From Candidatus Woesearchaeota archaeon (GTDB lineage Archaea; Nanobdellota; Nanobdellia; SCGC-AAA011-G17; GW2011-AR17), in the NCBI GenBank assembly GCA_009691355.1, contig SICW01000041.1, positions 1 to 6,300 of the forward strand: a stretch of 6,300 nucleotides of DNA, in the 5' to 3' direction. Positions 5,224 to 6,300 of this stretch are shown here, piece by piece (the first letter of the stretch is position 1; each line of letters begins with the position of its first letter). A program made the translations under genes and the position numbers. A model generated the notes under the pieces. The model saw nothing but the letters and a program-made list of their open reading frames with translations, was not told the origin of the DNA and did not search any database.

Positions 5224-6300
5224 ATGAAAAAAATTCAGAGCATTTTATTGCTATTCAGTCTACTTTTCTTAGTGGGATTATTAGTTTTTGACGTAATGGC
5301 TGATGAGGCATCAACTCAAGCTGCAGGTGAAGAACAGTCTATATTTTCACAGAATATAACGATTGTTTCTCCATTAAACAATAGTTTTCTTTCTTCTGGT
5401 GTAGCTAATACCACGAACTTTACTTTCAGTGTTCAGGGTCCAAACTCCACGTATAATGTGACTCTTTTTATTAATGGAACTGCGCGAGGTAATGCGAGTG
5501 TTCTTAATGGTGTTACTGCTGGGGTTGTGACAAATTTCTCTTTAGTAGATGGACAAAACTATACTTGGTTTTTGAATGTAAGTAATGGTGTTATGGCTAA
5601 CAGAACTAATGTGACCTTTGTGTTTACTGTTGATACCCTTAAACCTTTAGTTAGTTTTAATACGACAACATCGATTGCAAATGCTAGTTTTATGTCTAAT
5701 GGAACCTTTACTGTTGCGTTTTTCTCTTCTGATTTAAATTATGCGAACACGACAGTTAATTTGAATCGAAATAATGGGTCACTAGTTAATGCAACTGTTT
5801 TTACAGGAACTGCTTCAAGTATTACCTATTTGAGTCTTGCTGATGGGAATTATACCGTTAATGTAACTACATTAGATCGGGCAATGAATAGGAATATTAC
5901 CCAAGTGTTTAGTGTGACTCAGGATGCTACTGCTCCTTCTCCAACTGTATCTGTAAGTCCGAGTACTACAGATGTAGGAGAAAGTGTTACGTTATCTTGT
6001 AGTGCAACAGATGAAATAGACAGTACTCCGACTACTTCATTGAGTATTAAACTCCTTCATGCGAGTTCTTTTACTACAGTGACTAGTCCTTATGTGCCTT
6101 CTACAGCAGGGACTTATACAGTACGTTGTACTGTGTCTGATGATGCTGGAAATGGAGCAACTACTGAGGCTACTCTTCTTGTTGGAGCATCTAGTACAAG
6201 TGGTAGTGGTGGAAGTAGTGGTGGAAGTAGTAGCTCTTCTAGTAGTTCTAGTTCTGATGATGATGAAACTACAACTGATGGAAGTATATCTGAAGATGAT
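5224..6300 (+). CDS. Large N-glycosylation-sequon-rich surface protein (5' part, cut by window end)
   Basis: Only the first 359 codons are in the window; no stop is reached. Residues 1-26 are a signal peptide (KK, then a hydrophobic stretch, then VMA at 24-26). Two Cys-free beta-sandwich-like domains follow, at about 44-137 and 141-231. Each starts with a strand, ends in a run such as DGQNYTWFLNVS or DGNYTVNVTT, and leads into a V-T-x-D-x-x-x-P type junction (136-141 and 231-238). Together they hold 22 N-x-S/T sequons. A third Ig/PKD-like domain (about 239-320) has no sequon but two cysteines (C259, C302) placed as in a strand-to-strand disulfide. A Gly/Ser linker with ten serines in a row (335-344), then Asp/Thr-rich sequence, runs off the edge. 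By comparison with the Cys-rich protein at 1343-2977, a membrane helix after this linker is likely. The role is probably surface-layer or adhesin-like; the exact family is not recognised. Confidence 0.85.
   Translation, partial: MKKIQSILLLFSLLFLVGLLVFDVMADEASTQAAGEEQSIFSQNITIVSPLNNSFLSSGVANTTNFTFSVQGPNSTYNVTLFINGTARGNASVLNGVTAGVVTNFSLVDGQNYTWFLNVSNGVMANRTNVTFVFTVDTLKPLVSFNTTTSIANASFMSNGTFTVAFFSSDLNYANTTVNLNRNNGSLVNATVFTGTASSITYLSLADGNYTVNVTTLDRAMNRNITQVFSVTQDATAPSPTVSVSPSTTDVGESVTLSCSATDEIDSTPTTSLSIKLLHASSFTTVTSPYVPSTAGTYTVRCTVSDDAGNGATTEATLLVGASSTSGSGGSSGGSSSSSSSSSSDDDETTTDGSISEDD

Overview
The window looks like a piece of an AT-rich archaeal chromosome. Four signs point to Archaea: a full-length transcription factor B (TFB); TATA boxes of the TTTATAAA or TTTAAAAA type with A-rich BRE-like sequence upstream; at least two genes whose start codon falls at the predicted transcription start (leaderless mRNA); and secreted proteins built from Cys-rich and Asn-rich modules common in DPANN archaea (Woesearchaeota, Pacearchaeota and relatives). 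The DPANN placement is inference, because there is no rRNA or other strong phylogenetic marker here apart from TFB. Every gene found is on the + strand, and gaps between genes are at most about 63 bases.

Layout. Positions 1-52 carry the TFB promoter. Positions 53-976 encode TFB, overlapped by 8 bases by a small unrecognised gene (969-1298). Positions 1343-2977 encode a secreted, membrane-anchored protein with 52 cysteines, all predicted to lie outside the cell and arranged in repeated modules, including three copies of an 8-Cys MopE-like, calcium-loop-containing unit. Positions 3021-4214 and 4186-5160 are an overlapping pair for nucleotide-sugar metabolism: a UDP-hexosamine 6-dehydrogenase-type enzyme and a UDP-uronate 4-epimerase-type enzyme. 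From 5224 to the right edge runs the start of a large surface protein, cut by the window, with 22 N-glycosylation sequons in about 180 residues, followed by a sequon-free Ig/PKD-like domain and a Ser/Gly/Asp linker.

How the parts may work together. TFB is the basal initiation factor that recognises BRE/TATA promoters such as those in this window. The rest reads as a cell-surface locus. The enzyme pair would make an activated acidic sugar (for example UDP-GalNAcA or UDP-GalA) that could feed an N-glycan, and the next gene encodes a protein that looks built to carry many N-glycans. The Cys-rich protein would be a disulfide- and metal-stabilised stalk on the same surface. The biochemical links are inferred from gene order and motifs, not shown by the sequence. 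I see no RNA genes, mobile elements, CRISPR arrays or gene-free stretch over 300 bases.
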